Positions 51,569-60,371 of a DNA stretch of 64,000 nucleotides are shown here, in pieces; position 1 is the first letter of the stretch; every line of letters begins with the position of its first letter. The DNA comes from Ornithinimicrobium flavum. Lineage in GTDB: Bacteria > Actinomycetota > Actinomycetes > Actinomycetales > Dermatophilaceae. The notes under the pieces were generated by a model. The model saw only the letters and a program-made list of their open reading frames with translations. It was not told where the DNA came from and did not search any database. The translations under genes and the position numbers were made by a program. The stretch is taken from contig NZ_CP038213.1 of the NCBI RefSeq assembly GCF_004526345.1, forward strand, positions 1,364,001-1,428,000. The letters are read 5' to 3'.

Positions 51569-52344
51569 GAGATCGTCCCCAGCTCGCGGAAGTCGGCCAG
51601 GACCGTGTCGCCCGGGTGCACCCACATCGGGCGGGTGAAGGACCCGGCGAGCACCAGGTCGCCGGCCTCGAGGCGGTCCCCGTGCTGGGCCAGCTTGTCC
51701 GCCAGCCACGCCACCCCCATGGCGGGGTGGTTGAGCACGGCGGCGGCCACGCCGGACTCCTCGATGGTCTCGTTGCGGTAGAGGAGCGCGCTCACCCACC
51801 GCAGGTCGACCTCGCCGGGGCGCACGGGGTTGCCGCCGTAGACCATCCCGCCCATGGCGGCGTTGTCGCTGATGGTGTCCACGATGGTCCGGCCCTCCAT
51901 CTCGATCCGGGAGGAGAGGATCTCCAGCGCCGGCACGACATACTCCGTCGCCCGCAGCACGTCGAAGACGGTGGTGCCCGGGCCCTCCAGCGGCTCGGCG
52001 AGGCGGAAGGCCAGCTCGACCTCGATGCGCACGTTGGAGAAGCGGTCGTGCTCGATCACTGAGCCGTTCTCGAAGACCATGTCGGCGAAGATCGCCCCGT
52101 AGTCGGGCTCGTCGATGCCGGTCGCGGCCTGCATCACCTTCGACGTCAGGCCGATCTTGCGGCCCACGGGGCGACGGCCCGCCTCGATCGCGCGCCGGCG
52201 CCACTCGTTCTGGACGGCGTAGGAGTCCTCCACCGTCATCCCGGGGTGGCGGGCGGTGAGCAGCGGCACCATGGTGCGGGACTGCTCGGCGGCCGCGAGC
52301 TCGTCCGCGATCGCCGCGATGGTCGCCTCCGGCAGCGGCGTCAC
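51553..52344 (-). CDS. hpaH: 2-oxo-hept-4-ene-1,7-dioate hydratase
   Basis: 263-residue hydratase from GTG 52344, overlapping the dioxygenase stop. Family features: GRKIGLTSKVMQAATGIDEP, FADMVFENGS, IEVELAFRLAEPLEGP, ISDNAAMGGMVYGG and HPAMGVAWLADKL. It hydrates the C4 double bond before HpaI cleavage. Length matches the HpaH/MhpD family. Gene order with neighbours supports the assignment over the related MhpD. Confidence 0.9.
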   Translation of the reverse strand: MTPLPEATIAAIADELAAAEQSRTMVPLLTARHPGMTVEDSYAVQNEWRRRAIEAGRRPVGRKIGLTSKVMQAATGIDEPDYGAIFADMVFENGSVIEHDRFSNVRIEVELAFRLAEPLEGPGTTVFDVLRATEYVVPALEILSSRIEMEGRTIVDTISDNAAMGGMVYGGNPVRPGEVDLRWVSALLYRNETIEESGVAAAVLNHPAMGVAWLADKLAQHGDRLEAGDLVLAGSFTRPMWVHPGDTVLADFRELGTISCRFV

Positions 52345-53459
52345 AGCTGGTGCCCCAGCTTGTACTCGCCCTGCTTCCAGCTCGGCAGGGCGTCGGCGTC
52401 GTCCTCCGGGCGCGTGTAGGAGAAGCCGTCGGCGCCGATGGTGACCTCCATCTCGCTGTCGTCGGTGCGCTCCTGCACCGGCTGGGGGTTGCCGTCCAGG
52501 TCGAGCACCAGCGAGGCCTCGGTGTACCAGGAGGGGACCACCGGGTTGCCCCACCAGTCACGGCGCTGGTTGTCGTGGACGTCCCAGGTGACGACCGGGT
52601 TGTCCGGGTCGCCGGTGTAGTAGTCCTGGGTGTAGATCTCCACCCGGTGGCCGTCCGGGTCGCGCAGGTAGAGGTAGAAGGCGTTCGACACCCCGTGCCG
52701 GCCCGGTCCGCGCTCGATGCGGTCGGACATCCGCAGCGCGCCGAGCTTGTCGCAGATCGCGATGATGTTGTGCTTCTCGTGCGTCGCGAAGGCGACGTGG
52801 TGCATGCGCGGCCCGTCGCCCCCGGTCATCGCGGTGTCGTGCACGGTGGGCTTGCGCCGCATCCACGCGGCGTAGGTGGTGCCGGCCTCGTCCTGGATGT
52901 CCTCGGTGACGCGGAAGCCCAGGTCCTCCATGTGGGCGACCGCCCGCGGCACGTCCGGGGTGACCTGGTTGAAGTGGTCCAGCCGGACCAGTGCACCGGG
53001 GGTGTGCAGGTCGTAGCGCCACGCGAGCCGCTCGACGTGCTCGACGTCGTGGAAGAACTCGTAGGGGAAGCCGAGCGGGTCCTCGACCCTGACGGAGTCG
53101 CCGATACCGCGGGTGAACCCCTCGCGGCGGCGCTCGACGCGGCAGCCCAGCTCGGTGTAGAAGGCCTCCGTCTTGTCCAGGTCCTCGGGGGTGCGCACGC
53201 GGTAGGAGAAGGCGGCGACGGCCGCGACCGGGCCCTTGCGCAGCACGAGGTTGTGGTGGATGAACTCCTCCAGGCTGCGCAGGTGGACGGTCTCCTCGTC
53301 CTCCTCGGTCACGACGAGGTCGAGGACGTCGACGTAGAAGTTGCGCGAGGCCTCCAGGTCGGTCACCACGAGCTCCATGTAGGCGCAGCGCAGCACGTCC
53401 GGCGGCTCGGCGGTCGGGGTGGGGATCGGTGAGGTGGGGGTGCGGGGAGTGGTGCTCAC
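52341..53459 (-). CDS. hpaD: Homoprotocatechuate (3,4-dihydroxyphenylacetate) 2,3-dioxygenase
   Basis: 372-residue extradiol ring-cleavage dioxygenase of the VOC type. Metal ligands are H162 (LDHFN), H221 (MHHVAF) and E274 (VEIYTQ); each is offset by exactly seven from the H155/H214/E267 set of the Brevibacterium fuscum enzyme. The second-sphere residues N164, H207 and Y264 keep the same offset. It opens the ring of homoprotocatechuate between C2 and C3. A Thr/Pro-rich N-terminal extension accounts for the seven extra residues. First step of the cluster. Confidence 0.95.
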   Translation of the reverse strand: MSTTPRTPTSPIPTPTAEPPDVLRCAYMELVVTDLEASRNFYVDVLDLVVTEEDEETVHLRSLEEFIHHNLVLRKGPVAAVAAFSYRVRTPEDLDKTEAFYTELGCRVERRREGFTRGIGDSVRVEDPLGFPYEFFHDVEHVERLAWRYDLHTPGALVRLDHFNQVTPDVPRAVAHMEDLGFRVTEDIQDEAGTTYAAWMRRKPTVHDTAMTGGDGPRMHHVAFATHEKHNIIAICDKLGALRMSDRIERGPGRHGVSNAFYLYLRDPDGHRVEIYTQDYYTGDPDNPVVTWDVHDNQRRDWWGNPVVPSWYTEASLVLDLDGNPQPVQERTDDSEMEVTIGADGFSYTRPEDDADALPSWKQGEYKLGHQL

Positions 53460-53488
53460 GTCAGCGTCCTTGCGTGCGGTGGGGTGTC

Positions 53489-55030
53489 TCAGCGGGGGTC
53501 GGCCGGGTGCGGCGGGTCGGCCTTGCCGAAGGTCGGGTTGTGGACCGTGCCGAGCGTGATGTGCACGGCCTGCTGGTCGGTGTAGAAGTCGATCGAGCGG
53601 TAGCCGCCCTCGTGGCCCAGGCCGGAGGCCTTCACCCCGCCGAAGGGGGTGCGCAGGTCACGCACGTTGTTGCTGTTGAGCCAGACCATGCCCGCCTCGA
53701 CCGCCTGGGAGAAGGTGTGCGCGCGCCTGAGGTCGTTGGTCCAGATGTAGGCGGCCAGGCCGTAGCGGACGCCGTTGGCGAGCTCCAGGGCCTCCTCGTC
53801 GGTGTCGAAGGGGGTGATCGCGACGACCGGGCCGAAGATCTCCTCCTGGAAGATCCGGGCGTCCGACGGCACGTCGGCGAAGACGGTCGGGCGGACGTAG
53901 TTGCCCGTGGGGAGGCCGTCGGGGCGGCCGCCGCCGGCGACGAGGCGGGCCTCCTGCTTGCCGATCTCGATGTAGCTCATGACCTTGTCGTAGTGCTCCG
54001 GGTGCACGAGGGCCCCAACCTCGGTCTCGGGGTCGTGCGGCGGGCCGACGACGACCCGCTCGGCCTGCGCGGCATACCGCTCGACGAACTCGTGGTAGAT
54101 CTCGCGCTGGACCAGGATCCGGCTGCCGGCCGTGCACCGCTCGCCGTTGAGGGAGAAGACGCCGAAGATGGTCGCGTCGATCGCCGCGTCGAGATCGGCG
54201 TCGGCGAAGACGACGGCGGGGGACTTGCCACCCAGCTCCATCGACAGCCCCTTGAGGTAGGGGGCGGCGTTGGCGAAGATGAGCTGCCCGGTGCTGCTCT
54301 CGCCGGTGAAGGAGATGAGCGGCACGTCCGGGTGCTTGACCAGGGCGTCGCCCGCGTCCTCACCCATCCCGTTGACGAGGTTGAAGACGCCCGGCGGCAG
54401 GCCGGCCTCCTCGAAGATCCCGGCCCACAGCGAGGCGGACAGCGGGGTGAACTCGGCCGGCTTGAGCACGACGGTGTTGCCGGTGGCCAGCGCCGGCCCC
54501 AGCTTCCACGACTCGAGCATGAAGGGGGTGTTCCACGGCGTGATGAGACCCGCGACCCCGATGGGCTTGCGGTTGACGTAGTTGATCTGCCGCCCCGGCA
54601 CCTTGTAGGTGTCGTCGGCCTGGGCGACGATGAGGTCGGCGAAGAAGCGGAAGTTCTCGGCGGCCCGGCGGGCCTGGCCCAGCGCCTGGGTGATGGGCAG
54701 GCCGGAGTCGAAGCTCTCCAGCTCGGCGAGGCGGGCGTCCCGGGACTCGACGAGGTCGGCGACCCGGTGCAGGACGCGGGAGCGCTCGCGGGGGAGCATC
54801 CTCGGCCACGGACCCTCCGCGAAGGCCCGGCTGGCGGCCTCGACGGCGCGGTCGATGTCGGCCTTCTTCCCGGCGGCGGCGTGCACGTAGGTCTCGTTGG
54901 ACACCGGGTCCAGGACCTCGAAGGTGCTGCCGTCCACCGAGTCGACGAGCTCGCCGTCGATGTAGTGCTGGATCTTCGCGGGCAGGTCGGCCGGCCGGTG
55001 CGGCTGCGGCGTGGGCGTGCTCTGGCTCAT
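53489..55030 (-). CDS. hpaE: 5-carboxymethyl-2-hydroxymuconate semialdehyde dehydrogenase
   Basis: 513-residue ALDH from ATG 55030. Key motifs: ITPWNTPFMLESWKLGPALA, LSMELGGKSPAVVF (base Glu) and GERCTAGSRI (catalytic Cys). It oxidises the ring-cleavage semialdehyde to the diacid. Located 29 bases upstream of hpaD on the same strand, within the hpaG-E-D-H-I order. Confidence 0.92.
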   Translation of the reverse strand: MSQSTPTPQPHRPADLPAKIQHYIDGELVDSVDGSTFEVLDPVSNETYVHAAAGKKADIDRAVEAASRAFAEGPWPRMLPRERSRVLHRVADLVESRDARLAELESFDSGLPITQALGQARRAAENFRFFADLIVAQADDTYKVPGRQINYVNRKPIGVAGLITPWNTPFMLESWKLGPALATGNTVVLKPAEFTPLSASLWAGIFEEAGLPPGVFNLVNGMGEDAGDALVKHPDVPLISFTGESSTGQLIFANAAPYLKGLSMELGGKSPAVVFADADLDAAIDATIFGVFSLNGERCTAGSRILVQREIYHEFVERYAAQAERVVVGPPHDPETEVGALVHPEHYDKVMSYIEIGKQEARLVAGGGRPDGLPTGNYVRPTVFADVPSDARIFQEEIFGPVVAITPFDTDEEALELANGVRYGLAAYIWTNDLRRAHTFSQAVEAGMVWLNSNNVRDLRTPFGGVKASGLGHEGGYRSIDFYTDQQAVHITLGTVHNPTFGKADPPHPADPR

Positions 55031-55076
55031 GGGTGCCTCCGGGTCAGTGGGCGTCGGGCAACGGGGGTGTCGTCGG

Positions 55077-56573
55077 TCATCTCTGCCGCCACGCCTCATA
55101 CCTCTCCCGCCAGGCGGCGTTCATCGGGAACAGGCCGTCGACGGGGTGGCCGGCGGCCACCTGCTCGGCGATCCAGGCGTCCTCCTCCTCCTGCGCCAGC
55201 GCCGCGTCGACGACCTCCTCGACCAGGCGCGGCGGGATGACGACGACCCCGTCCCGGTCGCCGACGAGGACGTCACCGGGCTGCACGGTCGCGCCACCGC
55301 AGGCGACGGTCACGTCGGTGTCCCAGGGCACGTGCCGCCGACCGAGGACGGCGGGGTGGGCGCCGTTGCTCCAGACGGGTATGCCGACTGCCGCGACGGC
55401 GTCGTGGTCGCGGACCCCGCCGTCGGTGACGATGCCGGCTGCCCCGCGGGCGTGGGCCCGCAGCGCCAGGATGTCGCCGAGGGTGCCCGAGCCGCGCTCG
55501 CCGCGGGCCTCGATGACGATGACCTCCCCCTCGCCGACGGCGTCGAAGGCGCGCTTCTGCGCGTTGTAGCCCCCGCCGTGGCTCGCGAAGAGGTCCTCCC
55601 GGTTGGGGACGAAGCGCAGGGTGCGCGCGGTGCCGACGACCTTGGCCTGGGGGTGCATGGGCTGCAGCCCGTCGATGCTGACGTTGTCGAGCCCCCGCTT
55701 GCGCAGCTGGGCGCTGAGCCCGGCGACGGGGGTGCGCTCCAGCTTGTCGCGCAGCTCGGGCGTCAGCGTGAAGGGCTCGGGCTCCGGGACGAGCCCGGCG
55801 GCCTCCCTCGAGCCCCACGCCTCGGCCCGCTGGGTGTCGTCCACGGCGGGCAGGGAGCCGAGCTCGCCGTCGAAGGCGTGCACGCCCTGCGTCACCGTGG
55901 TGACGAGCCGCCCCGTGCTGGGTGCACCGGGGGTCTGGGGGGCGTCGACCTCGACCTCGACGACGTCGCCGGGCACGATGACCGACGAGCCGGCCGGCGT
56001 GCCCGTGAGGATGATGTCGCCCGGCTCGAGCGTGAGGTGCTGGGAGAGGTCGGCGACGATCTGGGCCAGCGGGAAGATCAGCCCCTCCGTCGTGTCGTCC
56101 TGACGCAGCTCGCCGTTGACCCAGGTGCGCACGCGCAGGGCCGATGGGTCCAGGTCGCGGGCGTCCAGGAGGGTGGGGCCGAGCGGGGTGTAGCCGTCAC
56201 CCCCCTTGGACCGGACGTTGGAGCCCTTGTCGTTGGCGCGCAGGTCGTAGAGGCCGAGGTCGTTCGCGGCCGTGACGAAGGCGACGTGGTCCCACGCGTC
56301 CTGGGCGGCGACCCGGCGGGCGGAGGTGCCGACGACCAGGGCCACCTCGCCCTCGAAGGCCAGCAGCTCGGTGCCGGCCGGTCGCTCGACGGTGCCGCCG
56401 GAGCCGGACAGCGAGCTGGACGGCTTGAGGAAGTAGGAGGGGTGCGCCGGTCGGCGTCCGCGCTGGTCGGCGCGGGAGGCGTAGCTGAGGTGAACGGCCA
56501 CGATCTTGCCGGGCCGGGCAGTCAGCGGCGCGAACCGGGGGTCGGTGGGGCTCGCGCTCGGGTAGGTCGTCAT
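55077..56573 (-). CDS. hpaG: HpaG-like decarboxylase/isomerase: FAH domain fused to RraA/MenG-like domain
   Basis: 498 residues from ATG 56573. Residues about 1-245 are a fumarylacetoacetate-hydrolase-fold domain (LLAFEGEVALVVG, VTAANDLGLYDLR, GDIILTGTPAGSSVIVPGD), consistent with 5-carboxymethyl-2-oxo-hexenedioate decarboxylase/isomerase. Residues about 290-480 are an RraA/MenG-like domain (GTARTLRF, GDILALRAHARGAAGIVTDG, WSNGAHPAVLG, GDRDGVVVIPP), a fold that also includes oxaloacetate decarboxylase-type aldolases. E. coli HpaG has two FAH halves instead. Begins the minus-strand hpa run. Confidence 0.85.
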   Translation of the reverse strand: MTTYPSASPTDPRFAPLTARPGKIVAVHLSYASRADQRGRRPAHPSYFLKPSSSLSGSGGTVERPAGTELLAFEGEVALVVGTSARRVAAQDAWDHVAFVTAANDLGLYDLRANDKGSNVRSKGGDGYTPLGPTLLDARDLDPSALRVRTWVNGELRQDDTTEGLIFPLAQIVADLSQHLTLEPGDIILTGTPAGSSVIVPGDVVEVEVDAPQTPGAPSTGRLVTTVTQGVHAFDGELGSLPAVDDTQRAEAWGSREAAGLVPEPEPFTLTPELRDKLERTPVAGLSAQLRKRGLDNVSIDGLQPMHPQAKVVGTARTLRFVPNREDLFASHGGGYNAQKRAFDAVGEGEVIVIEARGERGSGTLGDILALRAHARGAAGIVTDGGVRDHDAVAAVGIPVWSNGAHPAVLGRRHVPWDTDVTVACGGATVQPGDVLVGDRDGVVVIPPRLVEEVVDAALAQEEEDAWIAEQVAAGHPVDGLFPMNAAWRERYEAWRQR

Positions 56574-56650
56574 CGATCTTCCCTCTCTGCGGGTCGTCCG
56601 TGGATCGTAGATCGTCCGGGACGGGGGGGAACAGGGGCACCGCCCGGCGC

Positions 56651-58316
56651 TCAGGCGGGCGGCTCGGGGGTCGGGCGGTTGGCCGCGATGATCTCCTCCT
56701 GGTAGGGCGCCATCACGGCGGGCGAGATCCGCAGGTCGAGCAGCAGGAACGGCCGCTCGTCCACGGGTCGGGACACCCAGTCGGCGAGGACCTCCAGGTC
56801 CGCCATGGCCCCGACCACCTCGCCCTGCGCCCCCACGGCCCGGGCCAGGGCGGCGAAGTCGACGTCAGGGATGAGCATCGGCTCCTGGGTCAGCCCCTGT
56901 CCTCCGTAGACGTGCACCTCCGCGCCGTAAGCGGCGTCGTTCCAGACGACCGCGAGCCCCCGCCCGCCGGCGACCCGCACGGCCGACTCGAGGTCGGCCA
57001 GCGCCATCAGCCCGCCACCGTCGCCGGTGGTGAGCACGACGGTCGAGTCCGGCCGGGCCAGGGCCGCCCCCAGGACGCTGGGAAAGCCCAGGCCGATGGC
57101 CTGGAAGGCGGTGCCCACCATGACCATCCGGTCCGGGCTGGCGACCGGCCAGTACATGTTGGCCCAGCCGATGAAGTGACCGCCGTCGGAGACCACGACG
57201 CGGTCCGGCGGCAGCAGCTCGCCGATGCGGGCCGCGGCGGTGCGGGGGTCGAGCCGGCCGTCGGGGGCCGTGCCGGTGCCGGGCTCGTGGCGCCGGGCGG
57301 CGGGAACGTCCACCGACTCGCGCCAGCCGCTCGGGGTCGCCCCGTCCAGGGCCGCGACCAGGGCCTCGGTCACGACGCGGGCGTCCCCGCGGACGTAGCC
57401 GGCGACGTGCGGATGGGTGGCGGCCGCAGCGACGTCGACCTGGTAGACGCGCGTCCCGGGGGCGAAGAGCTCGCCGAAGCGCATGGTGAACTGGTTGAGG
57501 GAGGCGCCCAGCACGACGGCGACGTCGGCCTGGCGGACGAGCTGCATGGCCCCCTCGGCGCCCCACCCGCCCGCGCAGCCGAGGTCGAACTCGGCGCGCG
57601 GGAACAGGTTGCGGCCCAGCGAGCTGGTGGTCGTCAGCGCCCCGGTGGCGTCGGCCAGCTCGCCCAGGGCAGGACCGGCCCCGGCCGCCCAGGCGCCCCG
57701 CCCGGCGAGCAGCAGGGGGCGCTCCGCCGCCGCGAGGGCGGCGGCGATCTCGCGCACGGTGGCCTCGGCGAACGGGCCGCGGGGGGCCAGCGGGGCCGGC
57801 ACGTGGCGCGGGCGCCGTCGGCACGTCACCCGCCTCGAGGGCGGCGACGTCGTAGGGGATGGCCAGGACCGTCGGGACCCGGTAGGTGAGCGCGTGCTCG
57901 ACCGCGATCGCCGTCGTCGCCGCCGCGTCCGCCCGGCCGACGGTATACGTGCGGGCCCCCACGCCCGAGGCGAGCGCGATCTGGTCGACGTCCCACGGGC
58001 GCCGCCCGGAGGTCGGCTCGTCGCCGACCACCAGGACGAGGGGGACGTGCGCCTGCACGGCCTCGGCCAGGGCGGTGAGGGTGTTGGTGAACCCGGCGCC
58101 GTAGGTGGCGGTGCCGGCGGCGATCCGCCCCGAGGCGCGGTAGTGGGTGTCGGCGGCGACGACCGCCCCCGCCTCGTGCCGCACGGCCGTGAAGGAGGCG
58201 TCGGTCTGCCGCACCAGCGCGTCGAGGAAGTGCGCGTTGCCGTTGCCCATGACGCCGAAGACGTGGTCGAGGTGGGTGGCCAGGGTCAGGGCGACGTGCG
58301 CGGAGACGGAGGGCAT
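56651..58316 (-). pseudogene. Thiamine-diphosphate enzyme (acetolactate synthase/decarboxylase fold), frame broken near 57806
   Basis: TPP enzyme of about 555 residues if restored, from ATG 58316. N-terminal PYR domain has the catalytic Glu in VRHEAGAVVAAD. The frame from the start ends in unrelated residues after DVPTAPAP; the rest (HVPAPLAPRGPF onward) is in the next frame, including ELADATGALTTTSSLGRN and the TPP motif GDGGGLMALADLE...WNDAAYG. One G added to the GG run at 57805-57806 joins them. Located between hpaG and a divergent monooxygenase, it may decarboxylate an aryl-2-oxoacid feeding the pathway; this is inference. Confidence 0.82.
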
Positions 58317-58481
58317 AGGGACGAGGTCTATCACGTCCACGGCGCGGACCAGGACGCTTGCCGCGATCCGGACGGCGTCGCCCTACGATCGAGGGAGGCG
58401 GGCCCCGGTGCGCCCTGCCGTCCGGTGATGTGGTTCTGTGTCACCGCAGACCTCGACAGCGAAGTCCGAGGAGGGAGTCGT
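58317..58481. promoter_or_regulatory. Divergent promoter region of the aromatic locus
   Basis: 165 bases between the TPP-enzyme and monooxygenase genes. TTGCCG near 58359 and TACGAT near 58383 are possible promoter elements for the rightward genes, with rather wide spacing; the monooxygenase has a strong GAGGAGGGA ribosome site. No clear operator palindrome found. Confidence 0.35.
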
Positions 58482-60371
58482 ATGCAGTTCCACCACCACG
58501 GGTACGTCTCGGGGGATCCCAGGGTCCAGCCGGCAGCAGGGATCGGTCTGGACCGTCCGGAGGAGCTTCCCGACGAGGTCGACGTCCTCATCGTCGGCAC
58601 CGGCCCGGCCGGGATGATCACGGCCGCCCAGCTGTCCATGTTCCCCGACGTCCACACGCGCATCGTGGAACGCCGGGACGGTCGGCTGCGGATCGGCCAG
58701 GCGGACGGCATCCAGGCGCGGTCGGTCGAGACCTTCCAGGCCTTCGGCTTCGCCGGCGCGATCACCGCCGAGGCCTACCGCATCACCGAGATGTGCTTCT
58801 GGCGCCCCGACCCCGACGACCCGCGCCGCATCGTGCGGGGGGAGCGTCCGCCGGACGACCCCACGGGCATCAGCGAGTTCCCCCACCTCATCGTCAACCA
58901 GGCCAGGGTGCTCGACTACTTCGCCGAGTTCATGGGCAACTCGCCGAGCCGGATGAAGCCCGACTACGGCTACGAGTTCTCGGAGCTCGAGGTCACCGAG
59001 GACTCTGACCACCCGGTGCGCGTCACGCTCGTGCACACCGCGGGTGAGCGCGAGGGCGAGGAGAAGGTCGTCCGGGCCCGCTACGTCCTCGGCGCCGACG
59101 GCGCACGCAGCCGGGTGCGGGACTCCATCGGGTGCACGATGAAGGGCGACCAGGCCTTCCACGCCTGGGGCGTCATGGACGTGCTCGCGGTCACCGACTT
59201 CCCCGACATCCGTCTCAAGTGCGCGATCCAGTCCGGCAGCGGCGGCAACATCCTGCTCATCCCGCGCGAGGGAGGTCACCTCTTCCGGATGTACGTCGAC
59301 CTCGGCGAGGTGGCCCCGGACAACAAGGGCGAGGTGCGCAGGACCCCGCTGGAGCAGATCATCGCCAAGGCCCAGGCGATCCTGGCGCCCTACACCCTGG
59401 ACGTGAAGCATGTGGCCTGGCACAGCGTCTACGAGGTCGGTCACCGGGTCACCGACCGTTTCGACGACGTGCCTCTGGACCAGGTGGGCACCCGCACCCC
59501 GCACGTGTTCATCGCCGGCGACGCCTGCCACACCCACAGCGCCAAGGCCGGCCAGGGCATGAACGTCTCCATGCAGGACGGCTTCAACCTGGGCTGGAAG
59601 CTCGGCTACGTCCTCACCGGCCGCAGCCCCGAGAGCCTGCTGGCCACCTACTCCGCCGAGCGGCAGGTCATCGCGCAGAACCTCATCGACTTCGACAAGG
59701 AGTGGTCCACGCTCATGGCCAAACGGCCGGAGGAGTTCGAGGACCCCAGGCAGCTGGCCGAGTTCTACGTGCAGACCGCGGAGTTCCCGTTCGGCTTCAT
59801 GACGCAGTACCCCCCGTCGATGATCGTCGCCGACCAGTCCCACCAGGACCTCGCGACCGGGTTTCCCGTCGGCAAGCGGTTCAAGTCCGCCCCGGTCGTC
59901 CGGGTGGCCGACGCCAACCCGCTCCACCTGGGCCACCAGCACCGGGCCGACGGACGGTGGCGGCTCTACGCCTTCGCCGACGGCGTGCCGGGGGAGGCGT
60001 CGGCGCTGGCGAGCTGGGCGGGGTGGATGGCCACCGGCGAGGACTCCCCGGTGCTGGCGCACACCCCCGCCGACGGTGAGCTCGACGCCGTGCTCGACGT
60101 CAAGGTCGTCTACCAGCAGCGCCACGACACCATCGACATCGGCACCGTGCCCGCCCTGTTCCTGCCGCGGACCGGGCCGTTCGAGCTCGTCGACTACGAG
60201 AAGGTCTTCGCCACCGACCCCGAGGACGACATCTTCGACCTGCGCGGCATCGACCGCGGTGGGTGCGTCGTCGTCGTCCGGCCCGACCAGTACGTCGCGG
60301 CCGTACTCCCCCTGGAGGCCACCGAGGAGCTCGCGGCCTTCTTCCGCCAGCACCTGAAGGACCTCCGATGA
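58482..60371 (+). CDS. FAD-dependent aromatic monooxygenase (MobA / phenol 2-monooxygenase type)
   Basis: 629-residue group A flavoprotein hydroxylase from ATG 58482. FAD motif VLIVGTGPAGMITAA is near 35-50, RIGQADGIQARSVETFQAFG follows, the second flavin motif is IAGDACHTHSAKAGQGMNVS, and the C-terminal about 180 residues form the thioredoxin-like dimerisation domain of phenol hydroxylases. Closest in type to 3-hydroxybenzoate 4-hydroxylase. Beside a homoprotocatechuate cluster lacking HpaB/HpaC, it could hydroxylate 3-hydroxyphenylacetate to homoprotocatechuate; substrate unproven. Confidence 0.9.
   Translation: MQFHHHGYVSGDPRVQPAAGIGLDRPEELPDEVDVLIVGTGPAGMITAAQLSMFPDVHTRIVERRDGRLRIGQADGIQARSVETFQAFGFAGAITAEAYRITEMCFWRPDPDDPRRIVRGERPPDDPTGISEFPHLIVNQARVLDYFAEFMGNSPSRMKPDYGYEFSELEVTEDSDHPVRVTLVHTAGEREGEEKVVRARYVLGADGARSRVRDSIGCTMKGDQAFHAWGVMDVLAVTDFPDIRLKCAIQSGSGGNILLIPREGGHLFRMYVDLGEVAPDNKGEVRRTPLEQIIAKAQAILAPYTLDVKHVAWHSVYEVGHRVTDRFDDVPLDQVGTRTPHVFIAGDACHTHSAKAGQGMNVSMQDGFNLGWKLGYVLTGRSPESLLATYSAERQVIAQNLIDFDKEWSTLMAKRPEEFEDPRQLAEFYVQTAEFPFGFMTQYPPSMIVADQSHQDLATGFPVGKRFKSAPVVRVADANPLHLGHQHRADGRWRLYAFADGVPGEASALASWAGWMATGEDSPVLAHTPADGELDAVLDVKVVYQQRHDTIDIGTVPALFLPRTGPFELVDYEKVFATDPEDDIFDLRGIDRGGCVVVVRPDQYVAAVLPLEATEELAAFFRQHLKDLR

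Noticed and set aside
58317..58481. MarR/HpaR operator for the hpa locus
   Set aside because: Only weak imperfect symmetries were found and no regulator gene is adjacent.
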